From: Salminus brasiliensis
Taxonomy: Eukaryota > Chordata > Actinopteri > Characiformes > Bryconidae
Assembly (NCBI RefSeq): GCF_030463535.1
Contig: NC_132898.1
Span: 23,039,662-23,103,661 of the forward strand
Direction of reading: 5' to 3'
Length of the DNA stretch: 64,000 nt
The notes under the pieces were generated by a model. It worked only from the letters and a program-made list of their open reading frames with translations, did no database searches and was not told the origin of the DNA. The position numbers and the translations under genes are program-made. Position 1 is the first letter of the stretch; each line of letters begins with the position of its first letter. Below are positions 35,801-53,720 of this stretch, in pieces.

Positions 35801-38800
35801 AGACAACTGGGAAAAGACAAGAGACAAAGACAAGTGCATATTATTATCTTAAAATCTGATAGAATAAAAAAAAATCATTTTATGTACTATTTAAATTGCT
35901 CTTGTTTGATTGGTTGTTTGAAAACAGCTGTAGGTTATAAATAATCCTTATTCACAGTGAAGGTTAAATGATTTCCATTGCAGCGGTAACTGGGCTGTCA
36001 TCCCAGTTCCAGCCCTGAGCTGACTTTAGTGTCCGCCTGCACCGGGTGTGTGTGTGTTTGAGCAGAACACAGACAGAGAACAAAAGCACACACTGACCTC
36101 CAGTGACTTCAGCAGAGGAACACACTCGATGAAGGCCTCGTACATCCTCCTCTTCTTCGCATTATTTCTCACGATTAGTCTGTGAAACGTCGCTCTGTCC
36201 TACAAACACAACACAGCAGAACCTAGACCTTCATGGATCCTCACTGCTTTACAGGTATGCTTTTAAACAGGGTATCATATAAAAACACGTTAAATTACCA
36301 GTGCCCACAGCGCCCCTGGCTGGGTGGCGATTATAGTGGCCGCTCGTGGAGTGTTGTACATCAGCGCCAATTCCCCAAAACTGCCTTTATTATCGTACTT
36401 CCCCACACAGCGGCTCACTCCATCCTTCATCACCTCTATATCATACACTCCCCTGAGAACAGAGAGCGAAAGAGAGGTAATGAACATGTCTTATTGTGTT
36501 GCTCATTAAAACACACTGAAAAGCGGTACACGTAGACTGGGAAAAACAGTCATCTTAAGTGTGTTTAAGGTGACAGGCACTTCAGGCTTGAAGATGATCA
36601 GGCTATAAATTCCTGTGGGGTGTGTGATGGGATTCATAGATTGAGAAGAGGTGGTGCAGTGCAGTGAAGGCCTTGTTGGACGTCTGGGAAACGGGTCGCA
36701 GAGCAGATGGGAATGATTTGCAAAAAAGAGTGATTGCATTCATGCGCACCAAAGGCCATAGTGTGAAGGAAGTAGCTGAATTTGCAGGTGTAGCCAAGCA
36801 TACGGTCATACGGCTCTACCAGCAGTGGCAGAAATCCCAGTCTACATGCAAGCGGGTTTCGCGGATTGTGAATGAAAACTGCTTGTCCGGCGATTCCTGT
36901 CCGGCAATTTTGCCTTATGATCGTAGACTGTACATCTTGATACACCTGCAAATCCAGCTACTTCCTTCAACCACCTCTTCTCAATCTATGAATCCCGTTG
37001 GTAACCTCTCCAGTATTTATAGCATGATCATCCTTGTGCAACACCACTTGTAGGAGCCAGGTGGTTACCACCACTTTACACAAGCAAGATGACTATTTGT
37101 TTGTCGGGGGAGCTGATGGTGTATATAGAAACAATCACAATAAGACAAACCTCTCAATGACATAAAAATTATCTCCATCATCTCCCTGGTCTATTATGTG
37201 CTCTTGAGGCTTCACGAGCACCTCAAACATGGCATCCAAAACCTCAGAGAACTGCTCCTGAGAGAGAAAGATAATAAACTGCATAGTTTTTTAAGAGAAA
37301 GAGAGAGAGAACATTGAGGAATGTTTCATCTCTGTATTTGAAACAAGAATTTTTTATTTTATTTGCACTTTTGACTGGATAATGACACAGAGCGGGATAT
37401 ACCAGTTGGGTCCACGGGAGGGCGCCCATTCTCCTTCAATGCTTTAATAAGACTGGATACTTGTGCTATTTAATGTGTGTGTTACCTTTTCCAAAGTTTT
37501 GAACAGTAGTATGTCTTTGCAGGCTTCCTGCAGTCTGGAGCGCTGCTGGTCAGTTTTAGGGTGGATAACCTTAGGTTCAGAGTCATCATCCTCATCGTCA
37601 TCTGGATTATATGCCTCTGCACAAACTGAACAAATAAATTAAATGAAATGATTACTTCAACGATTAAAATACTGAATGAGGAATGTGTAACATCACCAAG
37701 AATCAGAAGAGCTGGTATTTGATGGTCAAGCTGGTGGAAGACGTCCAGGTGAAAGTACACCCTATACTGGTATGGAAGCTGGTTAGGATGGCTGAACAGC
37801 TTAGCTCTTGACCAGAACAGTGTGTGTTTTCATTTGAGTTTAAATGACTAGCTGGTCTATCAGAATGACCAACTTGATGTGGTGGTGGTCAAGCTTGGTC
37901 ATACTAGTTGTCTATCTTGGTCAGGTTGGTCATGCTGGTCAACAAACTTGGTTATACTGGTTGACTACTCTGGTCAGGTTGGTCATGCTAATCAACCAGT
38001 TTAGTAACACTGGTCAACAAGTTTTGCCATACTGCTTGACTATCTTAGTACGGTTGGCCATATTGGTTGACTTGCATGGTCAGGTTAGTCATGCTAGTCA
38101 ACCAGCTTGGTCACACTGGTCAACAAGCTTGGTCATACTGGTTGACTATCTTGGTCAGGTTGGTCATGCTAAACCTTTAAACTTATATGAAAACACCCTA
38201 TGCTGGTCAACCATCTTAACCAGCTCAGATCGACTAGACAGTTTTTTTCAGCGGGGATATGATGTACTCAATATACACAGATGCCTCAACACCACACATT
38301 AATACACATTATAATGATCAGTACAACAATTGTCAGAATGTCAATTGTCAGTAAGTTCAGTACATCTGACAATTGCGAAATCTACTTTACTGAAGCAGCT
38401 TTACAACGACCCACAACACACAATCACACATTATACACACCTTACGCAACAGAACAACACACTGAAAAGCAATAAAACCGCCCTTTACACCCACCTGATA
38501 CTCTCCGATTGGATTTAGTGGGAGGTGGCGCTACACAGAGAGAGATAAGGAGATGATGAGATCAGTGGTGTCATTATTACCAATCATGATGATCTGATCA
38601 AAGCTAGTGAGTCCAAAAACATTGAATGTATTTAATGTAAAAAAGTGAAAAACATTGAAGAATATAAAATTAAAAAATAGAAACAAATTAAAAGATGGGT
38701 TTATCTGTAAAACTCTACATGACATTAGAATAAACACAAATAAATATAAAGTCAGTGGTCTGTGCGAGTGTTAACCTGTCAAACTATATATAACATTAGA

Positions 38801-41049
38801 ATAAACCCAAATAAACAGAATTTGGTTAGGTGCTGTTGGTAAGTAAAGTTACTGATATGTCGGTTATAGGAACACAGGTTTGAGTGCTGATCCAGCAGCA
38901 GCTCCATGAGCAGCTCACTGGATTTCCCTTAGTAAAGTACTGATTAGATAAACTAAGTGTTGGATTGGAACTTGTGATGCTGGCCACCCTCCAGGAGAGC
39001 ACTGGGAATATACAGTAGTTTGATTAGGCAGTGAAAACGCTGCTCATATAAAGGTGCTAAAGGGACTGGTTTAGGAAACCTACGTCTAAATGTGAAATCA
39101 TCTGGGAAATCATCATCTTCCTCCTCATCCTCATCCTCATCCTCTTCCTCCTCTTCCTCACTGGACTCTGTTGGTGTTGTGTCTTTATCAAATGCCACTC
39201 CTCTTTGCACTGGAGATCTGATAGCGTTCCGACAGCTGATCTCAGCATTGCGACGGCTCAACTCTGCTATGGAAAAAAAAATGATGACAATAATGATAAG
39301 CCTGTTTAGTATTGATCAGCTAAAATAACACAGTCCAGGTCAGTATTGCAGGATTTTAAACTGGAAACCCAATGCAGTGTAAACCAATCAGCCGTAACAT
39401 TAGTACCACTGATAGGTGAAGTGAAAAACATTGATTATCTTCATGTACAGTGGTATCTGTCAAGGGGTGGATCTATTAGGGAGCAAGTGAACAGTCAGTG
39501 CTTGGAGCTGATGTTTTGGAAGCAGGAAAAATGGGCAAGCGTAAGAATCTGAGACACTTTGACAAGAACCAAACTGTGGTGGCTAGACGACCGGGTCAGA
39601 CCGGACCTCCAGTAAAACATCTGGCAGGTCTTGTGGGGTTTGTCTGACATGTAGAGGTGAGTACCAACCAAAAGTGCTCTAAAGAAAGACAACCGGTGAA
39701 CCAGCAACAGGGTCATGGACACCCAAGGCTCATTGATGCTCATAGAGGCCCCACCTCACAACTTACAGGACTTGAAGGATCTGCTGCTAAAGATACCCTC
39801 CAAGGTCTTGTGAAGTCCATGCCTCAAATGCTCAGATACGCTGTGGCGGCACAAAGGGGAGCTACTCAATATCAGCCAGGTGGGTCTAATGTTATGACTG
39901 ATTGGTGTACCTGTCAACAGAGTCTCACAAACTTCAGGATACATTTTTCTGAAGCAGACTATTGCTACTTTAGTGCCCTAAACATGGATGGAGACAAAGT
40001 CTAGTCATTCACTCACAACACATACCAATAGGGCAATTAGCAGAGATAGCTAACATCAGCTATTTAAGTCAAGTATCTTTATTGACATTTACAAAACTTT
40101 GCATATCCCAGCTTAGAAAGCTGTGGTCAGAGTGCAGCCATGCTAATGTGCCCCCTAGAGCTAAGAGGGTTAAAGGCCTAACTCAAAACATATGTATGAG
40201 TGAAATATGGTATCAGAGCGGGCCAGTGAGCTAGTTAAGCATTTTTCCTCCCCGATAGGTGGGGTTGCAGTGAGGTAAAGTAATAATAATGTTCCAGCTA
40301 ACTGGAAACCAGAGGCTTTGTCCTTGGGTTCCATGTTAGCTCTACATATGGATGCCCACTTGAGTAAGTGATGGGACTATGAGGGATTAAACATGGTCCC
40401 CAATCAGGGTGGTACACTGCACACGGGGCCTAGACGGGATCAATTTGAGATTAAACTGGGCTTTAATGATTGGGCACATTTGGGAAGCCGAACGGGGTCC
40501 CAATACAAAGCATTTAGGAACCCAATCAGAGCCCATGCTCATCTGAAACCCACCTGGAACCCACCTAGCCCACGGTTCACCCATGTGATATTAATATTAA
40601 TGGTTAATATTACTTGGCACCACTTACCAGCACACAGTGACATTATGTGACATATTTTAAGGGGGCCAAAAGCTGTAATATTGGTATAATATTAAAAAGT
40701 GCTTTTACGCTGCCAGCATGGTTGTGATTGTGCCTAATTTCTGTTAGTTCTTTTGTCTGGTCATCACTATGTCTGCACCACTTGTCAAAACAAAGATACA
40801 ACCCAGCATGTGAGGCTTAAATGTGACATGCACATAATTGATAATTATTAATAATTAACAGTATTGGATGATATGTAAACAACATTACTGGCCACATCGC
40901 CCAGCCCTACCTTCCGCGTTTCTCTGTTCCTTCAGCCGTGTAAAATACTGCACTGCAAAGTCCAGAAGGTCAGAAGGTCGCTGCTTCAGCACCTCCACGG
41001 TGTAGCCTTTCAGCAGATCTGTCAAACCAGCCGGAATCTCCACACTCAT
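32872..41049 (-). CDS. prkar2a: cAMP-dependent protein kinase type II regulatory subunit (RII-alpha-like)
   Basis: Eleven exons, in gene order: 41049-40911, 39266-39084, 38530-38495, 37625-37486, 37257-37151, 36452-36299, 36199-36098, 35806-35732, 35549-35484, 35085-34947, 32996-32872; all phases agree (421 aa; human RII-alpha is 404, RII-beta 418). The N-terminal dimerisation/docking domain ([17 protein letters not shown], 5-21) binds AKAPs. An acidic Glu/Asp tract lies near 76-100. The inhibitor site is RRVS with Ser119, encoded by a 36-bp exon. Two cyclic-nucleotide-binding domains carry phosphate-binding cassettes [14 protein letters not shown] (227-240) and [14 protein letters not shown] (356-369). 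The protein holds the PKA catalytic subunit inactive until cAMP binds. Sequence alone is between alpha and beta; slc25a20 next door, as beside human PRKAR2A, decides for alpha. Which fish paralogue (aa or ab) is not decided. Confidence 0.93.
33135..33380. repeat. Dispersed repeat, copy B
   Basis: Partner of 775-960, sharing blocks such as CTCCTCATGGAGTCTAGTAT and CTGAACACGTCCCCGCTGTG. It lies in the last prkar2a intron and is the longer of the two copies. Confidence 0.8.
33780..33850. repeat. SINE-like fragment
   Basis: TTTATTTATGTAGAGTTTTT then GTTGTCACAAAGCAGCTGTA resembles common fish short interspersed repeats. Only a fragment is present and the family is not certain. Confidence 0.35.
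34740..34855. repeat. Dispersed repeat family, copy 2 of 3
   Basis: GAGATTACTGAACACCTCC followed by GAGGAGAGTGT and GCAGTTAGCGGCATGCC matches 3815-3965 and 42070-42215. It sits about 90 bases from prkar2a exon 10. Confidence 0.55.
36590..37036 (+). mobile_element. TIR element with transposase helix-turn-helix relict
   Basis: A perfect 27-base inverted repeat (36629-36655 against 36970-36996, core CATAGATTGAGAAGAGGTGG) sits inside weaker outer arms that share GATGATCA.GCTATAAAT. Between the arms, the frame from 36664 encodes a DNA-binding domain of Tc1-type transposases ([20 protein letters not shown] then [13 protein letters not shown]). No catalytic DDE core follows, so it is a deleted, non-autonomous copy. 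It lies in the prkar2a intron between exons 37257-37151 and 36452-36299. Confidence 0.75.
37740..38262. mobile_element. TIR-type element with CCAG/TGGTCA short repeats (copy 2)
   Basis: Dense imperfect units such as TTGGTCATACTGGTTGAC and GTCAACCAGCTTGGTCA. The right end TTTTTTTCAGCGGGGATA matches the right end of the copy at 4733-5222. A 152-codon frame on the plus strand is an artefact of the repeats. It lies in a prkar2a intron. Confidence 0.6.
39380..39909 (+). mobile_element. Tc1-like element, internally deleted (copy 1)
   Basis: The ends AAACCAATCAGCCGTAACAT and ATGTTATGACTGATTGGTGT are inverted repeats. The interior keeps the N-terminal part of a Tc1 transposase gene with broken frames ([13 protein letters not shown]-like, then [17 protein letters not shown]). 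It then jumps directly to C-terminal and 3' sequence (CCCCACCTCACAACTTACAG). The DDE core is absent. It lies in prkar2a intron 1 beside exon 2. A second copy with the same junction is at 43350-43705. Confidence 0.75.
40381..40600. repeat. Possible dispersed repeat of unknown class
   Basis: CCCAATCAGGGTGGTACACT, GGGGTCCCAATACAAAGC and GAACCCACCTGGAACCCACC give a repetitive, GC-richer patch in prkar2a intron 1. I see no clear ends. Confidence 0.3.
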
Positions 41050-42069
41050 ACTAACACTGCAGCCGAGCACACTTTCTAAACACAAGACCACTTTCTGAGC
41101 TCAACTTCATGAGAATTTCACAAACATCAGATCTGCTGGAGTGGCGAACATGCAACAGGATAAAAAAAAATCACAGGAAGTACTTTCAGGATAAAAAATA
41201 TTCAGAGCTCAAAAAAGCCCAGTAAATCCTCTGATACGCTCTCCAGAAGCAGCAGCCAGCAGAAAAGGATGAAATATCTGAGCGAGGGCACCAAACTAGC
41301 GTCCGCAATCATGTCTCATCGATGAACAAGATCAATAACTAGTACACTAGCATAGCTACACCTCTGGGACAAACACAGACATAACTGTTTTTTTAAAGCT
41401 TTAAAATTCTGACATTTTAATTAAAGAAAAATATGTACACACACATTTTGTTTATTTTTAATGATTTCCACGTTTTAGAAGAGACATGAAAACTATGAAG
41501 TCGCTCATCCTCTGTGAACCAAGCGGGACCTAACTGAACTTGACCGGCTTGCCTACCAGCATATTTAGGGGCAGTGTGTAATGGAAAGTATTGATTGTGG
41601 TCAGGCCCTGTTCGCTAAATTAGATCTCAGTTCGGTGACTGGGTTAAGCTCAGCGGCTTCCGTTGGTAGAGCAGTATTTACCCCTTAAAAATCCCTCAGG
41701 CGTGTTATTACCCAACAATGGCCCCAGCAGTTTCTACAGACGTCCCCGAGTTACTGAATGATACATGTTAGGGTGTGAGAAGCACTGGAGTGTTAAGGGG
41801 TTGAAGAAAGCATTCGGGGTGTGCTTAGCACTGGTAGCATTACCCCAGATATAGCTCCCTCACCCAAGACACGTTCAGTATCTTCAGGCTAATGTAGCTA
41901 ACACGTTTAAAAGATCACACACTCTCCTTAAACACACCTGTGGAGGAGTTCAGTAATCTCTAATTTTAGACTTTATGTTCATTCTGACTCACTGTTACCA
42001 ATTAACACAGGCTTAAGAATGGACAGGTTTCAGGCCTCAACATGGCTGCTAATGCTCTTAGCTGTTTCA

Positions 42070-42215
42070 CTACAGACTGCAGTCCTCATTTATAGAGAAC
42101 AGCGGGTCGTACATATTCAAGTCTAACGAGGATTACTGAACACCTCCAAACGGTTTAAGGAGAGTGTGTGAAGATTTGGAGTGTGCAGTTAGCACCATGC
42201 TAATGGATTCCATTT
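42070..42215. repeat. Dispersed repeat family, copy 3 of 3
   Basis: GGATTACTGAACACCTCCAA, AGGAGAGTGTGTGAAG and GCAGTTAGCACCATGCTAAT match 3815-3965 closely and 34740-34855 less well. Confidence 0.6.
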
Positions 42216-43237
42216 TTCAGCAAACATGTAGCGCTAAAGCTAGTCTTGGCTGTACATTATAAAATAAAGTAGGACAAATTGGTGTCTTATTTCTTAAATC
42301 CATATTGGAAACATTTTTAAATATATTTTTAAAAAATTGCAATGTATGAAAATGGGCACAAAAAAAAGTTTGGGCATATATTGAATAGATTTGTATTAAA
42401 TATATATTTAAATAACTATCTAGATATATAGCTAGTTGGGTCATTTAATAACTACCTGTATATTAAATGACCCAACTGCATCTAAAAACCATCATTTGCG
42501 CCATGTTAAATGTATATTTGCTAATGCTTACCTTTAAGATATGCTACATATCTGTGTTTAATATTTATGTATTTGTAATTTGTAATAAATGTATTTTAAA
42601 GGATATTTGGTATATAGGCAATCAATTCAGTGTAAAATGTATTTATATGTATTTATATACAAAATGCAATATATTAATGCAATATACATGTCCATATATT
42701 TGTTTCGCATATGGTAACAAAAATTACCTAAATTAATAAAAAAAACAAACAGGAAAGCTAATCCTGGTTGGTTTTCCACATCTGAACCCTGATGACATGT
42801 TGTTGTACATCACGCTCCATTGATGTGCCCTGGAGGATATACAGCAGATTCACCCACACCCCAATGAACTGCACTCAATCAATATCCAGACAGAAGTCCT
42901 AAACAGTCTGTTTATTATGCATGATAGACTGAAAACAACAGCAGCATGCCTGCACTAACAAAGGCACATGCCAACAGATGATAATTAATAATGCTGAATG
43001 AGCTGAGAAGGACCCCGACACAGTTATTCTGTACTGGTGAAGTTCGGTTGGTCGGTTGACGGATTAGGCATTTGGTTATTCCGCTGTGAATCCAACGATG
43101 TGACGTGACCATCATGTGGACAATGAAACCGTAATGCACTTTTTGGATGAAGAATGGCAGATTGTGCCGACACGCACACAAAACACCACAGAGAACGCTG
43201 CATGTGCTCTGGCTGGTTTTATACCTGGGTACCTTCA

Positions 43238-43839
43238 GGAATACTCCAGCATTTTAAACCTCACTTACAGTAGAGGTCAACAGGCAAAGATGTTCGTAAA
43301 TGAACCTGTTAATCTGTATACACCACACTGCTCTGATCTGATCTGTTTCCAATGGCACCTGTCAAAGGGTGGATCTATTAGACAGCAAGTGAACAGTCTG
43401 ATGTGTTGGAAGCAGGAACTGGGAAATGGGAAGGTGTAAGAATTTGAGCCGCTTTGAAAAGAACCAAATTGTGATGGCTAGATGACTGGCTGGGTCAGAA
43501 CATCTCCCAAACATCAGGCAGGTCTTGTGGGGTGTTCATAACGTGCAGTGGACAGTACCTACCAAAAGTGCTCCAAGAAAATAGAACCGGTTTACCAACG
43601 ACAGGGTCATGGGTGCCCAAGTCTCACTGATGCTCATGGAAGCCCCACCTCACATCTTACAGGGCTTAAAGGATCTGTTGCTAATGTCTGAAGAAGTCCA
43701 GATACCACAGGACACCTTCTGAGGTGGCTGATCAGTGTGATTTGCTCCTTCAGAGATGGGACTAGTTTTCCAGAGTGAGTAGAGGAGGTGCAGCAGATGC
43801 AGCAGACAGGGACTATGTTTAAAAACACTGGAGTATTCC
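43238..43839. mobile_element. Element with GGAATACTCCAG inverted ends, hosting a Tc1 relict
   Basis: The left end GGAATACTCCAG (43238-43249) and right end CTGGAGTATTCC (43828-43839) are perfect inverted repeats. The match extends inward as CATTTTAAAC against GTTTAAAAACA. The Tc1 relict 43350-43705 lies between them, so one element probably inserted into another. Confidence 0.6.
43350..43705 (+). mobile_element. Tc1-like element, internally deleted (copy 2)
   Basis: It follows 39380-39909 step by step: GGATCTATTAG, GTGTTGGAAGCAGGAA, AACCAAATTGTGATGGCTAG, CAGGTCTTGTGGGGTGTTC, CGACAGGGTCATGG, then the same jump to CCCCACCTCACATCTTACAG. Frames are broken and the DDE core is missing. Its own terminal repeats are not clear. 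Confidence 0.75.
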
Positions 43840-44051
43840 TTTAACAGTGTTCCAACTACTGTTTTCTTTAACACACAGAGATGGAGATTGAAACAACAGA
43901 AGTGTGTTTTTTCCCTGAAGAGAAGACAGAGACTGAATTCACAGCCTGGCACGATAAGGCACATCAACAGTCCTCTTCAACACCATTAAAAATAAACAAA
44001 CAAACAAACAAAAAAAATAGATAAGTCAAATGGCTGAAGTCCCAACGTTCA

Positions 44052-44053
<2 letters not shown>

Positions 44054-44082
<29 letters not shown>
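44054..44082. repeat. (GT)n microsatellite
   Basis: About 14 GT units downstream of slc25a20. Confidence 0.95.
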
Positions 44083-44085
<3 letters not shown>

Positions 44086-44274
44086 AGCTTACTAATGGTG
44101 TCTGTCAAGGCTGCACAATATATTGCATGTGAATTGTTACCAGAGTAATAACAGTAATACTAATTATTAGTATCTACCTATTAATAATATCTATGGCAGG
44201 TGTTCATGATATTCATGTAACCCACCTAAGTACTGCTATCCTGTCTGTATTGTACAGCCAAACCAAAGCCCCAT

Positions 44275-44320
<46 letters not shown>
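44275..44320. repeat. (GT)n microsatellite
   Basis: About 20 GT units, ending roughly 55 bases downstream of the slc25a20 stop in its transcribed direction, so probably inside the 3' untranslated region. Confidence 0.95.
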
Positions 44321-44321
<1 letters not shown>

Positions 44322-44373
44322 TGAGAGAGTGACATTCAGGTGCCATGTCTGGCTCTTTGGCCTTCAGTATTCA

Positions 44374-51325
<6,952 letters not shown>

Positions 51326-51547
51326 GTTTGGCAAATCTTACGAAGACAAAAGAGGGTTTAAGCAGTGTGGATAAAGAAAGAGAGGAGTTTACTGACTGAC
51401 AGACCTGCTGGCCCTGTTACCGCTCAGGGGACAAAATAAATGCGGTATAGAGACCTTTCACCTACATATCCGCCCGGACACATTTCACTGTGGCACTGCT
51501 GCTCTCACTACAGAACTGTAGAGGGCGCGCGAGAGTGATTAAAAAAG

Positions 51548-51553
51548 TGTGTG

Positions 51554-51610
<57 letters not shown>

Positions 51611-51626
51611 TATTATTATTATTATT
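51548..51626. repeat. Compound microsatellite (TA)n(GT)n(ATT)n
   Basis: TA and GT runs followed by ATT units, about 220 bases upstream of the slc25a20 start codon. Confidence 0.9.
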
Positions 51627-51904
51627 TAATTTAATTTGATCAATTTTTTTTTTAAATATAAAAGTTTATTTACTTAAAAGTAACAAAGTGAACAACGTGA
51701 CCGTGTGACATTTTCTGTGATATTTTTGTAGTATTTTTTATTTTGAAATTTATTACTAACATTTAGACTAGTGTGTCAAAAAAATATATTATAAATATAT
51801 ATTATTAATAATAATATTTCATAAAAATGAGTTGTTTCTGAGATTTAAATTTAGAAAAAAGAAAAAGAATTCTTTTCTCATAGTAAGTCGATTTTTGGAG
51901 GAAA

Positions 51905-51912
51905 ACAAGACA

Positions 51913-51967
<55 letters not shown>

Positions 51968-52165
51968 AGCCACAGACATGTGATCTGATAGATATGTATA
52001 AGAGAGGTAGGGGACGAGACATGAGGTGATCTGTATATCTCGTGAACAGACTAAAATAAATAAAAAATCCACCAATTTACAAAATTCTTTGCATAATTTA
52101 TCAGTTAAGATAATTAACAAAGTCACAGAGACTTGGTGTGAAATGCTCTGTTCTAGAGAAATGTA
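51905..52165. repeat. Duplicated segment with GA tract, copy A
   Basis: A GA run of about 50 bases, then GATAGATATGTATAAGAGAG, GAGACATGAGGTGATCTGTA, and GGTGTGAAATGCTCTGTTC. The same order recurs at 52955-53228, about 1 kb away. Confidence 0.85.
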
Positions 52166-52762
52166 CTGTTCTCAGATTGATCCAGACGTCTAAACCTCTG
52201 AAAGTGTGATTAGAATGACTATCAATTCCAATATTACTAAAATTATTCTTATCTTCTCAACAATAATCACAGTATAAGTCATTATTTCATGCTAAAGTGA
52301 GAAAACAAGTCATTATTTCGAACAGCATACCAGCTGTCCAATTGTAAGTCACAGTTTTGAGATACTCAATCAGGAATCCTGATGTGCTGTTTCCAGCAAC
52401 ACAGAAAAGGGAGTGGAGTTCTCAGAAGGCCTACTATTCGTTTGATCACCTGTAGTGAATAAAAAGTCAAACAGAGAGAGAGTTTGTGTTCATCAGGACG
52501 GCTGGCGTCTTTATTAGTCTTGTAAACGTTTAAGAAAATACATTTTGCTACCAATTCCTTTTCTGAACACTCTGCTGGGAAAATATAGCACAGTCAAATT
52601 CTCCTTAAAGGTGGCACAGAGGACACCCCACACACACACCGTCGCTCTGGTAAACACCTTAAAACTCAACAAACACACACATTCTGCGTTCATTCACCAC
52701 ATGCAATTGCATCTGTGTAATACCATAGTGAGTAGTGTGTGTGTGTTTGAGTATGTGGGGTG

Positions 52763-52768
<6 letters not shown>

Positions 52769-52809
<41 letters not shown>
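52769..52809. repeat. (TG)n microsatellite
   Basis: About 20 TG units between the two copies of the duplicated GA-tract segment. Confidence 0.95.
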
Positions 52810-52814
<5 letters not shown>

Positions 52815-52952
52815 CACAGTTATAATACTTAGGAAATGACATTAGGTACCGTTGATTAAGTGGATAATAAGAGAGAAACACAGAAGAAAGACACAGACGT
52901 CTTATGGACAAGAAGATTAGATTGCATTAATGGAATTAATCGACTAAATGAC

Positions 52953-52954
<2 letters not shown>

Positions 52955-52999
<45 letters not shown>

Positions 53000-53228
53000 A
53001 GCCATGTCGTCTGATAGATATGTATAAGAGAGGTAGAGAGCGAGACATGAGATGATCTGTATATCTGGTGAACAGACTTAAAACAAAAACAAAAGGAAGG
53101 AGGAATTCCACAGATCTACCAAAAATCCTCATAGTCCTCATAATCCTCATAATTAATCAGTTAAGATAAGTCATAAACAAAGTCTGACTGAGAGGGTTTG
53201 GTGTGAAATGCTCTGTTCTAGAGAAGCT
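52955..53228. repeat. Duplicated segment with GA tract, copy B
   Basis: Partner of 51905-52165, same orientation. It differs by small indels and by TCCTCATA-type repeats in the middle (53127-53151). Confidence 0.85.
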
Positions 53229-53299
53229 TTCCCAGTCAGAATCACACCCAGGTCACAGTGGTGGCGAATGGATCCAGACGTCTGCAGGTCTCCTCCCTC

Positions 53300-53720
53300 A
53301 CAGACAGTTATTCTGTATACACCAAATGGTTAAGAACACAGCCTAATGCCTGAGACACTGCTGTACCAGAAGATTTTGAATCTAAATTGTACTTTTTTAA
53401 AATCAATGATCAATAAATTGGTGGAGGAAGACATGCAGGGCGTTGTGTGAGGGGAAAATAGTCCCCAAAAAAGACCCAATGTTACCATCATCAACATTCC
53501 ATATAAACCCCAGAAGACGCATGTAGGGTCCCTGGTGGGTTTGGATAGTAAATAAAATGGCTGTATTTGTGTAGTATATTTGTAGTCATGGCAACTGACA
53601 CCCCGGGTCCATTCCCCACCACTGTAAAGAAATTAGAGTCTGTACGTTTCTCTACAATCAACCAAATTTCGCACCAAATCCCACGCTGAACGCGTTCATC
53701 TCAAACACTGGATTACGCAC
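53300..53720. repeat. Dispersed repeat, copy B (intergenic)
   Basis: Partner of 48050-48400 in the same orientation, starting near GTTATTCTGTATACACCAAA and ending near GTTCATCTCAAACACTGG. Confidence 0.75.

Larger units (their letters stand above)
41050..44373. other. Intergenic region between prkar2a and slc25a20
   Basis: It holds the prkar2a 5' flank (upstream of the start at 41049) and the slc25a20 3' flank. Contents I can name are a dispersed repeat (42070-42215), an AT-rich part (42280-42740), nested mobile elements (43238-43839) and two GT microsatellites. No further gene is visible. A GC-rich island like that of spen is not obvious at the prkar2a start. Confidence 0.6.

Noticed and set aside
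37844-38302. 152-codon plus-strand frame
   Set aside because: It is built of TGGTCA short repeats in a prkar2a intron and has counterparts in other repeat copies. It is not a gene.
39075-39084. Alternative prkar2a exon 2 donor one codon later (CGTAG then GTTTCC)
   Set aside because: It puts exon 3 and exon 4 out of frame. The donor after 39084 (GTAGGT) gives continuous phases through the 36-bp exon to [12 protein letters not shown].
41640-41700. A sequence with tRNA-like pieces (GGTAGAGCAG)
   Set aside because: I could not fold acceptor, D and T arms in the right spacing, and the T-loop GTTCRA box is missing.
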